A stretch of DNA of 64,000 bases, taken from positions 930,001-994,000 of the forward strand of contig KV748209.1 of NCBI GenBank assembly GCA_001692895.1, written 5' to 3'. The notes below the pieces were generated by a model that did no database searches, was not told the origin of the DNA, and was given only the letters and a program-made list of their open reading frames with translations. The position numbers were made by a program, and so were the translations under genes. How positions within the stretch are numbered: the first letter of the stretch is position 1; the number at the start of each line of letters is the position of its first letter. Below, piece by piece: positions 43,064 through 55,200 of the stretch. This DNA comes from Cenococcum geophilum 1.58 (lineage: Eukaryota > Ascomycota > Dothideomycetes > Gloniales > Gloniaceae).

Positions 43064-45095
43064 CGGAGGACGGAGCAGAAAGAAATTTCCCCTTCCTATT
43101 TGGGAAAAGCGTGGTTTTGAGCGCCAAGACCCCACCAAAATCAACTCAATCAACGTGATTGAAGCTTCTGATACTAGTATATCATCTATATAGCTTCTAA
43201 AACGTGGTGTTTTAGTGTCTAAAGTTCACCTGATTAATTTCGTTCTACCGCACCTTATATTCTATAGGCTTTTGAGGTTTTTGAGGCCTTAATTGCCTTT
43301 GCTGCCCTTAGCTTTCTCCCTAGCTTTCCGTCTAGCTCTCTACCCGTTCTACTACCTAATTGTGATCGTTCCTTTGGTTATAGAGCTGGCGATCTACAAT
43401 TAAGCTAGGACCTTAGGTGTTTTAACGTTGATTTAGAACAACTAAATTAACTAATTTTTGCCACTCTTCCTTAGTAATCTCCTTAATTTCCTTACGGCTC
43501 TGCTTTGGAAGGAAAAATTATAGATAGGCGTTAGGTAAACTACAGTAATTGCGTAACGTCTGGTAACCAGTTTTAAGCACTTTAATAATTATAGAGAGCT
43601 TGCGATTAGCTTCCTTACGGAGCTGCCTCTGGCTTCGCTACTGTTTCTCTGCTCCCTCTTTATAATTGTTGCCTCCTTTAAGTTCTATAACCTTCTTAAT
43701 ATGGCAAAGGATCCTCTTAATCCACTACTGAATTCGCTACTGCTTAAGATCTTGCTAAGCTCTAAGCTAAGCCTTCTCTGTAGCTGTACGAGAGGTAAGT
43801 GGGCCTCTTTTTGTAGTGATCCGTTTTAGGTAGCTCCAGCAGGGCTTAATTATATTTAGATTAGGCGAATTACCTGGCTAAAAGAGATGTTGAATCTCGC
43901 AGACGTTAAAGTAGGTTTAGTAAATCTTTGCAATATGAGAAGTAGCCTTATCTTCCTATATAATTATATTAGGATTTAAGCACGTAAGGCTCTAGGCAAA
44001 AGGAAGAAGTTTTAGCAGTAAGATATTTGTTAAATATCGCTACTAATTAATTTTACCTCTATCTGATCGGGTAAAGGCTCCTTATGCTGCCGTGAACTTC
44101 TATTTAGTAGGTGCTCCGCCTATACGCTTCTTATAGCGTAGTTTATATAGATCTCTTTTATAGGCTTATTTCTTCTCCTAGGCCTTACGCGCCTTTAGCT
44201 CTAGAGCTTCGTTCCAGATCTTAATAATAGATTTTAACTTATTAAATTCCTTCTTTATTTAGGGCTTCTAAATATAGTAAGGGCCTTTAAAGTTATATGT
44301 AAAGCAACCCCAAAATATAAACTTGGAGTACTCCTTCCACCGCTCTTGTACGTAGGTGCGTACGTAGGCCTTATAGGATCGTCGCTATACTCGGTAGCCC
44401 CCTCGGCGGTGGCCTAAAATAATACTCGTCTTATTTAACCAAATTATAGCCTTTCAATCTTCTAGGGTCCAGTGGCGGTAGGCTATTGTAAATCTATACC
44501 GTTTGTTCTTTATAGCTGCGGTTAATCTAGGCTTTCTTATTAGCTTTGTCTTACGGAAGCTATGCTTTTTAAGTATAGTTTAAATAGACGCTATAGAGAT
44601 TCCTATTTCTCGAGCGATTTTTTAGCTGCTTTTTTTACGCCCATAACAATCGTATGTAACGGCGTTAACGACTCTCTGCTTAATATCGGGGGTAATCTTT
44701 TTAGTACGCCCTACGCGGGGCTTATTCTTAAGGTAGTTATTAAGGAGGACCTAATCTGCACGCCAGCCATTCTCTACTGCCTTTTTTAATAGGTTACCAA
44801 TGTGCTTGCCGCTAATCCCAGTAGCTTAAGTAATTAGTTTTAGGGGTATACCCAAAGCCTTTATTACTACGGCCTGCGCCCTCGTTGCAAGGCCGTAGTA
44901 AGACATTTTGGGCTTAAAGAACAGTAAGGAAAAACAGTAGAAGGTATGTAGAGGACGTTGCGAGCGATTAAGTAAGTAGATTCTATCAAAAAGTCGGTAT
45001 AGAGTTGCTCGAAGTCAAAAATTTGGTGTGGTCTTGGCACCAAACTACGCTTTTCCCAAATAGGAAGGGGAAATTTCTTTCTGCTCCGTCCTCCG
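43064..45095 (-). mobile_element. Tc1/mariner DNA transposon with about 80-bp TIRs, RIP-inactivated
   Basis: Terminal inverted repeats start CGGAGGACGGAGCAGAAAGA on both ends and pair for about 80 bp (43064-43141 with 45020-45095). Both ends are flanked by TA, the canonical Tc1/mariner target. Length 2032 bp. A transposase remnant lies on the minus strand. It sits inside DNA that splits a copy of the segment at 40230-40380. Confidence 0.9.
43650..44906 (-). pseudogene. Tc1/mariner transposase remnant
   Basis: ATG at 44906. The N-terminal helix-turn-helix part reads MSYYGLATRAQAVVIKALGI. Then come a second HTH (KIAREIGISIASI), the first DDE block WKAIIWLNKTSIILGHRRGG, where the catalytic Asp reads Asn, ERWKEYSKFIFWGCF, and the last block PGNSPNLNIIKPCW, where the expected D-L-N-P-I-E carries Asn and Lys changes. 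Stops occur at Gln and Trp positions. All changes fit RIP. The copy cannot encode an active enzyme. Confidence 0.85.
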
Positions 45096-45097
45096 TA

Positions 45098-45500
45098 CCA
45101 TATCGTCCTCTTCCATCGACTCTCCTTGTGACTCATGCTCGGCTTGCCTGCTCCCTACCGTACACCTGGGCAATATGCCTTACATGTGCCTTTGGCGGGC
45201 TTGTTATATCTCACCAACATGGAAAGTTCGTGAGGTTTCCGCCCCCACCACAAATGGGTGGCAAGAGCCAAGAAAACCTTGCCATCCTATTCGGATTTAG
45301 TGTCACTCTCGCTTGGCAGAATCCCCTCAACGCGTTAGCTTTTCCTTCGTTACAAGACCTCACTCATCATTGCAACCATGATGCGCAAGTTCATGGTCAA
45401 TTCAGCCTTTAAGGCTCCTTTTCTCCTTCGACTATCTTACTAGGGTACTGTTTCATTTGCGACTGTCAACAAGCTTGGATGCCCCAATCCTGGCCGGCCT
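45098..45500. other. Flank of Tc1 element
   Basis: Contains the split half of the duplicated segment (45187-45265, GTGCCTTTGGCGGGCTTG..). No gene is supported. Confidence 0.5.
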
Positions 45501-46387
45501 ATGCCGCCGCTGATTCTCAGCTTCAGATCATACTCAGAATCTACTCCCAATCTTCCCCTTCCAAAAACCTCCGGATCTACTGAGGGCTCAAAATCTTCTA
45601 AGCCTGGGGATAAGGGCTGGGTCGAGATTCGGTACATAACCGTGGCCTTCACCCTAATTACTATTGTACGTGCAGGCTACCTTTTATATGCTATTTTATA
45701 CATGCTAATAACTAAAGGTCTTCGGATATGTCACCAAGTCATTCTGGGAAGATTGGTACCAAGCACATGTCAGACGTGGACTCAAATCTGACCGCGACGG
45801 TGCAATCTATGATAAGCTCAAGAGGGGACCGGTATTTGAGGAGGAAGTTGACTTTACTGTACCACGCGAGCCCCTTGTTGAGGAAATAAGGAAGCTCATC
45901 ACACCATCGGAAAAAAGTCGTCTTTACCCCCTTATTATTGGAGAGCACGGAACTGGAAAGACTAGTCTAATTAAGCTTGCTATAAATAGCATGGATGAGA
46001 ACGAGCCTCAGCACAATTGAAGGTACGTATAGAGTACTACTGTATAGGAAACATGGTTAGTTTCTTACCACCTTTACAGCTATACGCCAGACGATGTTCA
46101 ACGAAACTGAAGATCAACTTGAGTCCGTTGAAATTCTTCCTGGACTTCGTTACTACAAAGACGGAGCGGTGATTATACGTGAACTTTTAGAGAAGGGATC
46201 TATCTCGAAACGATCATATTATAACCTAGTAGATGCCCATACTGCGGCTGAGTTGTTGGAATCAAACGTGTTTGCTATGCAGGTTAACTCTAGAGAGATT
46301 ACCTTTCAGTCGACAGTGATGAAGCGGTTTTGCGAAAAATATTCGGCACTCTGGGAGAGAAAGGTGCTCAGGTCATTTGCCGTCTAG
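45501..46387 (+). pseudogene. P-loop ATPase (STAND/AAA-like) with N-terminal membrane segment, internally deleted
   Basis: Exon 45501-45665 has a Ser/Pro-rich start and the membrane stretch GWVEIRYITVAFTLITI. A 52-bp intron (45666-45717, GTACGT.., TGCTAATAAC branch) is well formed. Exon two reads VFGYVTKSFWEDWYQAHV, then RLYPLIIGEHGTGKTSLIKL, a clear Walker A, and stops at 46018 soon after. The C-terminal piece at 46094-46387 (LPGLRYYKDGAVIIRELLEK, KRSYYNLVDAHTAAELLESN, REITFQSTVMKRFCEKYSAL) resembles the end of the same fungal ATPase family, whose central 150-200 residues with Walker B are absent. An internal deletion has therefore removed the ATPase core. Function of the parent family is not established. 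Confidence 0.7.
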
Positions 46388-47440
46388 TTGTGTAAGGTAG
46401 TAATAATTGGACTCCACTCCTGTACCGAATGTGGCGCGTTTCTAGGCGGGGATCACTGCAAGCCACCACCGACATGACGTGAGAGCTTATGTTTGGGTCG
46501 TACGGTTATCGATAAGGGACCAGCCAGTCGGAGAGCCCGGTTTAATGCAAGTGCCCAATCAAATCCAGAAGCGAAGAAGCTTCTCGCGATCAGCCTTCCT
46601 CCGCAGCGTCAACTCCTTGATGAAAGAAAGTTCGAACGGCAGATTTCACTTGGGAATACTCCCCAGTGGATCTTTAAATTGAAGTTAATTGGCCTTTGGA
46701 TCTAGTCTGAACCCGACTCGCCCAACGTCCGGCTGCGAACCGCACCTACGCCTTCAGCGCGTGCCTCCCGCCCCCCATCTAAAACGAACGGCGCCGGGGT
46801 CCAGACAGATCCTTGGTCATTCCTGACGGACTGAAACGATCCAAAACAGAGCGATCACGGCCCTTGCTAATGACACTGGTCAATCTCCAGACAGCTGGGC
46901 ATGGCCATTCCTGCGACGACACATCAGCGATTTCAGGTTATAGCACCTCCACAGACAATCTTCCATCCGAATGGATCTGATGCCCTTGACCAAGACTGTA
47001 TCCCGGGCCAGTCTGGCTCTAGATACACAGCATGGTGTGCTTCTCCGGGGGTGGCTATATATTCGCACAGGGCATTTCGTTTCCTGCCTGCGATATGATT
47101 CAATACCAGAATCAAGTGCCAGGGCCTTCGGTCGCGCTACAACTTAATCGGCGAATGAAACACTGCTCCCAACAAGAGTCTTGCCACCCGATGTTGACCC
47201 ATCAATGCAAGTACGGGTTGTGATACATCTTTGCGGAAGCCTATACCCAAGCTGACATTGATGTGGTTGGGCTGGGCGCTGGTTCAGCCGCATGTGCGTA
47301 AGGAGAAACAGTATCGTGAACGCGGTGATGGAAATCTCCAGCCGCATCCGCAACTTCCTATTTACACCACGTCTGCCGCTCAGAATAATCCAAAACGACT
47401 TTCGCCAATGCATGTCTTCTACTGGCTGGCGATAACCCAA
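46388..47440. other. Unassigned stretch
   Basis: Several protein-like short frames (for example MVCFSGGGYIFAQGISFPAC near 47032) but none forms a recognisable gene. It may contain gene relics. Confidence 0.35.
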
Positions 47441-47755
47441 CTACTATATCTACTAACTATTCCGTTCCGCTGTTTTAATTATTTTACTACTACTATTTTA
47501 ACTAACTGCTACCGACTAACTACTACCGGCCATCCTATTACCTAGTATTTTACTATTAAAAGTTCTACTACCGGATATTCTACTACTTACTAACTATTAC
47601 TAAGTTCTTCTACCGAGTGTTCTACCGCCAACTATTCTATTTTATTTTACCGCGCTAACTATCTACTTTTTTACTATTACTACTACTATTATTATTACCA
47701 CTGTCACTGCTACTATTACTCCCAATTTATTGCTGTCCTAGTTGCTACTAATACG
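47441..47755. repeat. Low-complexity (TACTA)-rich DNA
   Basis: Pyrimidine-biased runs of CTACTA, TATTA and ACTATT for about 300 bp. No coding signal. Confidence 0.7.
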
Positions 47756-47873
47756 AAGATTAGATCTTAGCTATAGATAACAGAAGGACACCGTAGAATA
47801 GTTCTAATAAGAGGGCTAAGGATAAGGTTTTCTGCGTTCTTTTAGGGATATAGTTTCCTTTTCCTATTTTACT

Positions 47874-48717
47874 ACATGGTAATTGTAGCGAACGGCTGTG
47901 GCTACACGCAAGCACCTTTTTGGTTGCCCTGGGGAATCGCCTTGGTTGGCCAGGAGAATCAAATTCTGCAGAAGACGTACGCTTCCACTTCTCCCCCTTA
48001 ACTACGCCTCCGTTGTGGCCGCCAAAACGCGAATACAACTCTGTCTCTATAATTGCCGATGAAATTTGGCAATACCGTACAGGTGGAAACCTTACGATAT
48101 TTGACGAAGATCACGACACTATGGAGGAAAGCCAATCGCGAACAACTTCAGGTTCTTGCAGCCAAGCATACAGCTTCGCTACAATTACTATGTACAGTTG
48201 GTGGCAGTCAAGCGAGATTGGATGCGCGTAGCGAATTTGAAATCTCACAGCGCTTCCACCCCCCCCTTAGCGAGCGCTGCGAAATTTTTTAATTCGGTAC
48301 GCGCATCCAACCTCGCCTGACTGTCACCAGCTGTACACAGTAACAGTAGCGAGCGTATGTGCCTGCACGCAAGGACCTTTTTGGTTGCCCTGGAGAATCG
48401 CCTTAGTTGGCCGGGAGAATCGCCTTAGTTGGCCGGGAGAACCAAATTGAAGACGACGCTTCCTCCTCTCCCCCTCCGTTGTGGCCGCCAAAACGCGAGT
48501 ACAACGCTGTCTCTACAATTGCCGATGAAATTTAGCAATATCGTACGAGTGGGAACCTCACGATATTTGACAAAGATCACGGCACTGCGGAGGAAGGCAG
48601 ATCGCAAGTCCGCCAGAAGCAAAGTTCTTACGGCTTCGCTACGACTACATGTACGCGATTTGGCGAGCCCGCGTACCGAAGCGAAATATACTTTTTTTTT
48701 CAAGGGGGGTGGAAGCT
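47874..48717. mobile_element. Two abutting MITE copies (A and B)
   Basis: Each copy carries the internal words GCGAACGGCTGTGGC or its variant, GGTTGCCCTGG.GAATCGCC, CCGCCAAAACGCG and GATATTTGAC.AAGATCACG. Copy A (from about 47874) is truncated at its left end. The A/B junction near 48213-48310 is a large palindrome where the right TIR of A meets the left TIR of B (GGATGCGCGTA.. against ..TACGCGCATCC). Both share ends with the large element at 49205. Confidence 0.75.
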
Positions 48718-48718
48718 A

Positions 48719-49202
48719 CAGTGATGTGCACGACCAGCTTCACCCCCCCCCGTTTAGCGAGTTGCAGATTCGGTACGGGTATCCAATTTCGCCTGATTGC
48801 CACCGACTGTACATAGTAATTGTAGCGAACGGCTGTGGCTACGCGCAAGGACCTTTTTGGTTGCCCTGGAGAATCGCTTTGGTTGACCTGGAGATTCGCG
48901 GTTGGCCAGGAGAACCAAATTGAAGACGTACGCTTCCTCTTCTCCCCCTTAACTACGCCTCCGTTATGGCCGCTAAAACGCGAATACAACGCTGTCTCTT
49001 CAATTGCCGATGAAATTTGGCAATACCGTATGGGTGGAAACCTTACGATATTTGACAAAGATCACGACACTGCGGAGGAAGGCCGGTCGCAAGTCCGCCA
49101 GAAGTAAAGTTCTTGTAGCCAAGCATACGGCAATCAGGCGAAATTGGATACCTGAACCGAATCTGCAACTCGCTAAACGGGGGGGGGTCGTGCACATCAC
49201 TG
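48719..49202. mobile_element. MITE copy C, complete
   Basis: 484 bp with about 75-bp TIRs beginning CAGTGATGTGCACGACCAGC (left; the right arm lacks part of the C-run region), flanked by TA on both sides (48717-48718 and 49203-49204). Internal sequence matches the two ends of the 9.7-kb element joined with the centre missing. The right TA is shared with that element. Confidence 0.85.
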
Positions 49203-49204
49203 TA

Positions 49205-49326
49205 CAGTCAAATGCACGACCAGCTTCACCCCCCCCCCTTTAGCGAGCGCTGCGAAATTTTGAATTCGGTACGCGCATCCAATCTCGCTTGATTGCCACC
49301 AACTATACATAGTAATCGAAGCGAAG
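49205..49326 (+). repeat. Left TIR of the 9.7-kb element
   Basis: Reverse complement of 58816-58937 with only one C-run length difference and one A/G difference. Confidence 0.88.
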
Positions 49327-50591
49327 CCGAGTGCTTGCACGCAAGGGTCGTGCTAGTTGCTAGGGGCAATCAAATTGAAGCTATTCAGAACTTACCTGGC
49401 TGGCTTGCCAAAGTCTTAATATCAATCCAAAATCGTACTATAAAATCGTCAATTTGCCTTCAATATAAATCCTCCTTTAAAACGCGTAGCGGCTTAATTA
49501 ACAGGTATGTCTCCTCACCCTCAACAAAATCGACAAAGCTTCCTTCCTCCCTCCTTATTGCATACGCCTCTGCCTTTATAGACTTCTTACTAGGGTGCCC
49601 TACAACAGCCGCCAAGACGCGAATACAACGCCATTCAGTCAGACTTTATATTAGAGGAGCTTAAGGAAATAGAAAACGATCCGGAAGCTATAGATAAGGA
49701 CAATAAGGAAGATACGGAGGCTTAGCTTAACTACATACAAAGTCAGCAGACTTCTCGTACGTAGAGCCAACAGGCTTCTCAAAGTTAGATCAGCCGATCA
49801 ACTTAATCAAGGCCGTATAAGTCGCCGTATCCGACACAGGATCCTACCTACCCACAGTCAAATATGTCAACACCGCGATATCAAGCTACAGCCTCTCGGG
49901 TAGCTGCTCAAGCTCCTCAAGCTTCTTGGGCTTCTCGGGCTCCTCCATAAAATACGATTAAGGATAAAGAAGAAATAACTCCGCTACCTTGCCTATGCGT
50001 AGAGAGTAAGATTAATAATATAGGAAGAGCTGGCGGCGGCGTGTTTATTACTTACAATTATAATATATTAATTTAATATCTAAAGGAGCCAGCGTTTACT
50101 AAAACTCTTGTTAATACAAGCCTTTAATATTATAATCTTTAGCGACTTTAAGTCTTTCCTATTTGTAAGAGGGAGCTATATTATTAAGAGCAAGGTATTC
50201 GCGTTAAGCTCCGGCCAATTAAGGTAAAGGTTAACACTCAGCATATAGGCGTTCATGACGTTAGGTTTAATATAGATTCTAAAGTTACAGATTAGTAGTA
50301 GAAGATTAACACGCAACTTATTATATAGGCTTAATATACTAATAGACGTGGCAAGATTAAGGCTCTAACTATTAACCTCTTAATTATATATACTCTGGAT
50401 GGAAATTAGCTAGCAGCCTCTCGCTCTAGAGGTAGCTCTCGCCTATTAATAATTAATTAACTCCGTAATAAACTTCCAACGCCCTCGCAGAGCTTAGAGC
50501 TTAATATAACGCCTTATATACCTACCGGTAGTGTTGCAAATTTAATAGGCTTACGAGTCAAGCTTACTAGGTATTAGCGCTGTAAAAAGCA

Positions 50592-50596
50592 CTATC
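50592..50596. repeat. Gypsy target-site duplication CTATC, left
   Basis: CTATC precedes the left LTR and is repeated at 56783-56787. Collapsing the two restores the accessory frame. Confidence 0.88.
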
Positions 50597-50806
50597 TGTA
50601 ACGGCGCTATCGCACGTTACCTGCCAAATTCTGCCATATTCTGCCGACCTGCGATTGGCCCGCCCAAAGCTAGCGCCTTAGCGGCTCACCCTATATATTT
50701 GTTTACATCGGTCCTAGCGACCCCTTTTCCTTCTCTTTAGCTTAGTATCTTGTAATATAGCATTCGTTTAAGCTTTGGTTTAGAGGCATTTGTTTAAGCC
50801 GTGATA
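50597..50806 (+). repeat. Gypsy 5' LTR
   Basis: 210 bp. Differences from the 3' LTR are transitions apart from one single-base indel (ATCTTGTAA against ATCTTCGTAA). Confidence 0.9.
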
Positions 50807-51039
50807 TTATACTAAGCTCTCCCTACCTTGCCTGGGAAGGCCTTAATAATATCCTACCCTAAAGAAACTTTATCTGCAATGACGCATTAACGTACTATAC
50901 TTAGACACTAAAACAACTCTATATTGCCTAGGAAGGCCTAAATAATATCCTACCTTATAAACTAGACAGGACTGGACCTATACCCCCAGAATTAAAACTA
51001 AAGCGTACAATACCGATAAACCTTAGGAAGCTAATAATG

Positions 51040-52140
51040 GCACCTAAAGTAAGCTTATCTAAGAGAGCTGCCTTTACCCAAGAGGAATCTAAGATCCAAT
51101 TAGGATTAGAAATTGAAGATAATAATAATGTTATAGATATACGCGAGTAGATTTACGCCCTTATAGCTAGCTAGGAAGCTAATTGTCTTAAAGCGAGAAA
51201 TATATAAGAGACCCTATAAGAGATCCTAGAAAGCCTTACGGCCCTATAAAATAGCCTAGCTTCCCCTTCTTAAAGCCCTAGCTAACCTGTTTACTCTACT
51301 AAATATAATATACTAGGGAGTACGGATATAATAATAAAGTAATTAAAGTCTGTTAAGCTCCCTAACCCCCTACTACTGTCTAATAGGATAGACCTTACCT
51401 TTAAAAATTAGAGGATTTAAGTATAAGGAAAGCTCTGCGTTAACTATAACTATTTCCTTTCTAAAGAAGCTAAAATACTCTACCTCTTTAGTCAAACTAC
51501 TGGGGACGCCTAATGGCACCTTTAAGCTAAGTTTAAGGACGACTTCCCTATCTAATTTATATCTGTTAATAAGATAATACGGCACCTAGCGGCTATTTAT
51601 ATTAACCCGAACAAAGTATAGAATGCCCGTTATAACTATAATTACCTAATAATAAAACTAAACTAACCCTTTGCTAAATTCTAGACTTAATTCCTATACC
51701 TTATAGGAGAAGGCTAAGTTCCCTTTAAGAACTACTAATTAGACCTATATAATAAGCTAACAATCTAGCTATAAGAAAAGATCGCTATAACCTTAGATAA
51801 CCTATTAACCTATAAAAGACTTGCAGCTTATTACCTATTATTAGACTTAAAACTAAAGCGGATTAACGCCCGCCCTAATTAGTAAAAGCGACTCCATAAT
51901 AATTAGAACTCGCTAGCTATACCTATAGAAGCTAGAGTAGGAAGATAAGTTACAACTGCTCTTATACTAAAGGCGGTTATAACTATATACTAGCAAGCCT
52001 TGCCCGACCAGCTATATACTACGCTATTAACTAGTATTCGCCGTAATACTCTAATTAACCCTGCCTTGGCTATATGCTTTAACTATAATAAGTAAGGTTA
52101 CTTTGCCTTATTCTGCCTGGAGCTAAAGGATATAGGTAAT
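51040..52140 (+). pseudogene. Gypsy gag remnant
   Basis: Frame opening near MAPKVSLSKRAAFTQEE (51040). Helical capsid-like sequence is readable through stops. The zinc knuckle reads CFNYNKQGYFALFC near 52080, with degraded ligands. It would form the particle shell; premature stops disable it. Confidence 0.75.
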
Positions 52141-52289
52141 ATTAAGGAGATAGAGGAAGGAGAAACGTCTAATAAGTTAGGAAAAGAAGAATTCTAGGGA
52201 AAGACTCCCCCTTAGGGTACCCTATTAATCTTAAAGAGATTAATCTTAGTTAGTTAATAGGTGGAAAGCATTTTACGGTTTTATATATA

Positions 52290-55200
52290 GTATCTTAAAA
52301 TAGATATAGAGTTAATATAACCGCCCTTATTAATACTAGAGTAAATAGCTTCGCCTTTATAAATACTGCCTATATAAATAATATTACTAAGTTTCTAAAT
52401 GCAGAAGCTATCTAACTAGAGAAGCCTATCTAGGTAAAGGGCTATAACGGCTAAGCCAGTCGGCCTATTACCTATATCTTAAAGTTATATATCGCTCTTA
52501 ACGGACAACGCTAATATAGTATTTTCTTTTATATTCTAGACCTAGGGTCCCACGATATAATCCTTAAACAAAAATAGATATCCTATTTTAATATTTAGTT
52601 AAACATACAAAAAAGTTAGTTTATCTAGCCAGAGGATAGACTAAGGTTACCCTCCTTTATTAGGGAGATCTAAACTAACCGCAATACACTAGCCGTAAGG
52701 GCTAACTCTACCTACTAGTAGGATATCTAGGCCCGTGACCTAGCCTTTACCTAAGAGGACGCCCACCACGAAGCTAGAAAGAACTTTATACTAATAAAGA
52801 TACTCTTCTAAAGCGCTATATTTAAAGAGGACTCTACATATAAAAGCAGGATAGATAATAATGTAGATAATATCTAAATTATATAGATCTAACCGTTATA
52901 GAAAAGAACGTATTAATAGGATATAAGGGATAACCTCTAAAAGATATAATAGGAGCTAAAAGGAGTAACGATGACGCTAATACCCTAGAAGTCCCTAAAG
53001 TTACATACGCCCCTATTATTAGTTAACCCCCCTACTATAGATATTACCGCAATTAGCGCTATAGCGTTCTACTTTAATATATACTAGAAGGATAATAAGG
53101 TCTTTATAATAAGCCTATATAAGATTAACCAAATTATTAATAATAGAAAGGAAAGGCTAGATAAGGAAACCGATAAGGAATTAGTTAAACGCCTTCTTCT
53201 TACTATTTATATAGGCTATAAGGATGCATTCTTAAAGGCGGCCTTAGATAAGTTACCCCCCTACTAGATATATAATTATAAGATTTAATTAAAGGCTAAT
53301 AACTTGCTAGGCTATAGCCCCCTCTACTATTAATTAACGGATAAGCTAAAAGTAATAAAGTAGTACTTAATTAATAACCTAGATAAAGGGTTTATCGAGC
53401 TAAGTTAAGCCCCTTTTACTTCCCCTATTCTATTTATAAAAAAGCCTAATAAAGGCCTTTATTTTTATATTAACTATTAAAAGCTAAACACTATTACTTA
53501 AAAGGACCAGTATTCTATTTCTTTAATTAACAAAACCCTTGCACGTCTAAGCTAGGTAAAGATCTTTACTAAACTTAATATCCGCTAAGCTTTCTACTAA
53601 ATTAAGATAAACCCTATATCTAAAGATTTAACAACGTTCTATACCCGCTATAGTTCCTATAAATATAAAGTTCTTCCTTTTAGACTAATAAACGGACTAG
53701 CTATATACTAAAGGTATATAAATAACGTTCTTTTTAATTACCTTAACGAATTCTGTACGGTATACCTAGATGACATTCTTATATACTTAGATAATAAACT
53801 TAAGCATTAAGTTTATATTAAAAAGGTCCTAGAGAGACTACGGAACGCGGGCTTATAAGTTAATATTAAGGAATGCGGGTTTAGAGTAAAACGTATAAAA
53901 TACCTTAGGTTTATTATAATTATAGAAGGAATTAAGGTTAACCCTAAAAAGGTAGAGGTAATCTATAACTAGAAGCCCCCTTATATAGTAAAAGGAATCC
54001 AATTCTTCCTTAGTTTTTATAATTTCTACCGCTAGTTTATTTATAACTACGGAATTATAGTAAAACCTCTTATATGACTAACTAGGAAGGATACACCTTT
54101 TGTCTTTAATAATAGCTATATAGAGGCCTTTAAAGAGGTAAAGGATTGGCTTATCTCTTCCCTAATCCTTTATTACTATAACCCGGACCTTAAATTAATG
54201 CTAAAAATAGACGCCTCTAATAGGGTTATAGCGGGAATCCTATTACAGTTATATCTAAACGGCGAATAGTACCCTATAGCTTTTTTCTTAAAGATAATAG
54301 ACCTAGCTAAGTATAACTATAAAGTACATAATAAAGAAATGCTAGCTATTATTTAATTACTCTCCTAATAGCGCGTAGAGCTTAAAGGTATAAACTCTCG
54401 GATTAAGATATATATAGATTATAAAGCCCTAAAGTACTTTATAACTATAAAGCAGCTTATAGGGCGATAAGCCTAGTAGGCCAAAATACTCTTCTAATTC
54501 TTCTTTATAATTATATATCGTTCTAGTAAGTAAAACTTTAAGGCTAATACCCTAACCTAAAGAGAATAAGACGTAGGACCCTAGGATAAGCTAAAGACCT
54601 AATATTAGACACGCGCCCTCCTTTATCTAAAACAGCTTAACCTATAGATTCTTAAGGAGCTAGACTCCTAGTAAAACAAGCTAGCACTAATAGAGGAGTT
54701 CTTAGATAAGCTAATAGGGCTAATTAACTGCCTCCTAACTGCAAACCGTACGGCTAACGCCCTAAGGGCCCTCTGTAAATAAGCCGTAAAAAAAGACCCT
54801 AATTTTAAGATAAAGGAAGGATTGCTTCTATACTAGGAGTGGCTTATAGTCCCTAATATTAATAATCTATAGACCAAACTAATCCGCGAAGCTTATTGCT
54901 AAGTCTTTACGGTATACCCTGGTAAGAATAAAACCCGTAAAATTATTAACTGCCGCTACTATTAGCTAAGAATAGTTATGGATATTAATTAATATATATA
55001 GAACTGCAAAGACTGCTAGAGAGCTATAATCCCACGGGATAAGACCCTAGGACTACTTAAGCCACTTCTAATACTAAAGCGCTCTTAGTAGTATATTTTT
55101 ATAGACTTCTATAAACTACCTAGGGACCGTAACGGATACGATATAGTTATAGTTATAGTTAACCGCTTTAGTAAACGCCTGTTCTTAATTCTATATTATA

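Noticed and set aside
47441..47755. Telomeric or subtelomeric repeat
   Set aside because: The runs are irregular TACTA/TATTA words without a telomere unit.
47874..49310. Several overlapping 60-160-codon frames taken as genes
   Set aside because: They repeat across MITE copies in both strands, as expected for inverted and tandem repeat DNA.
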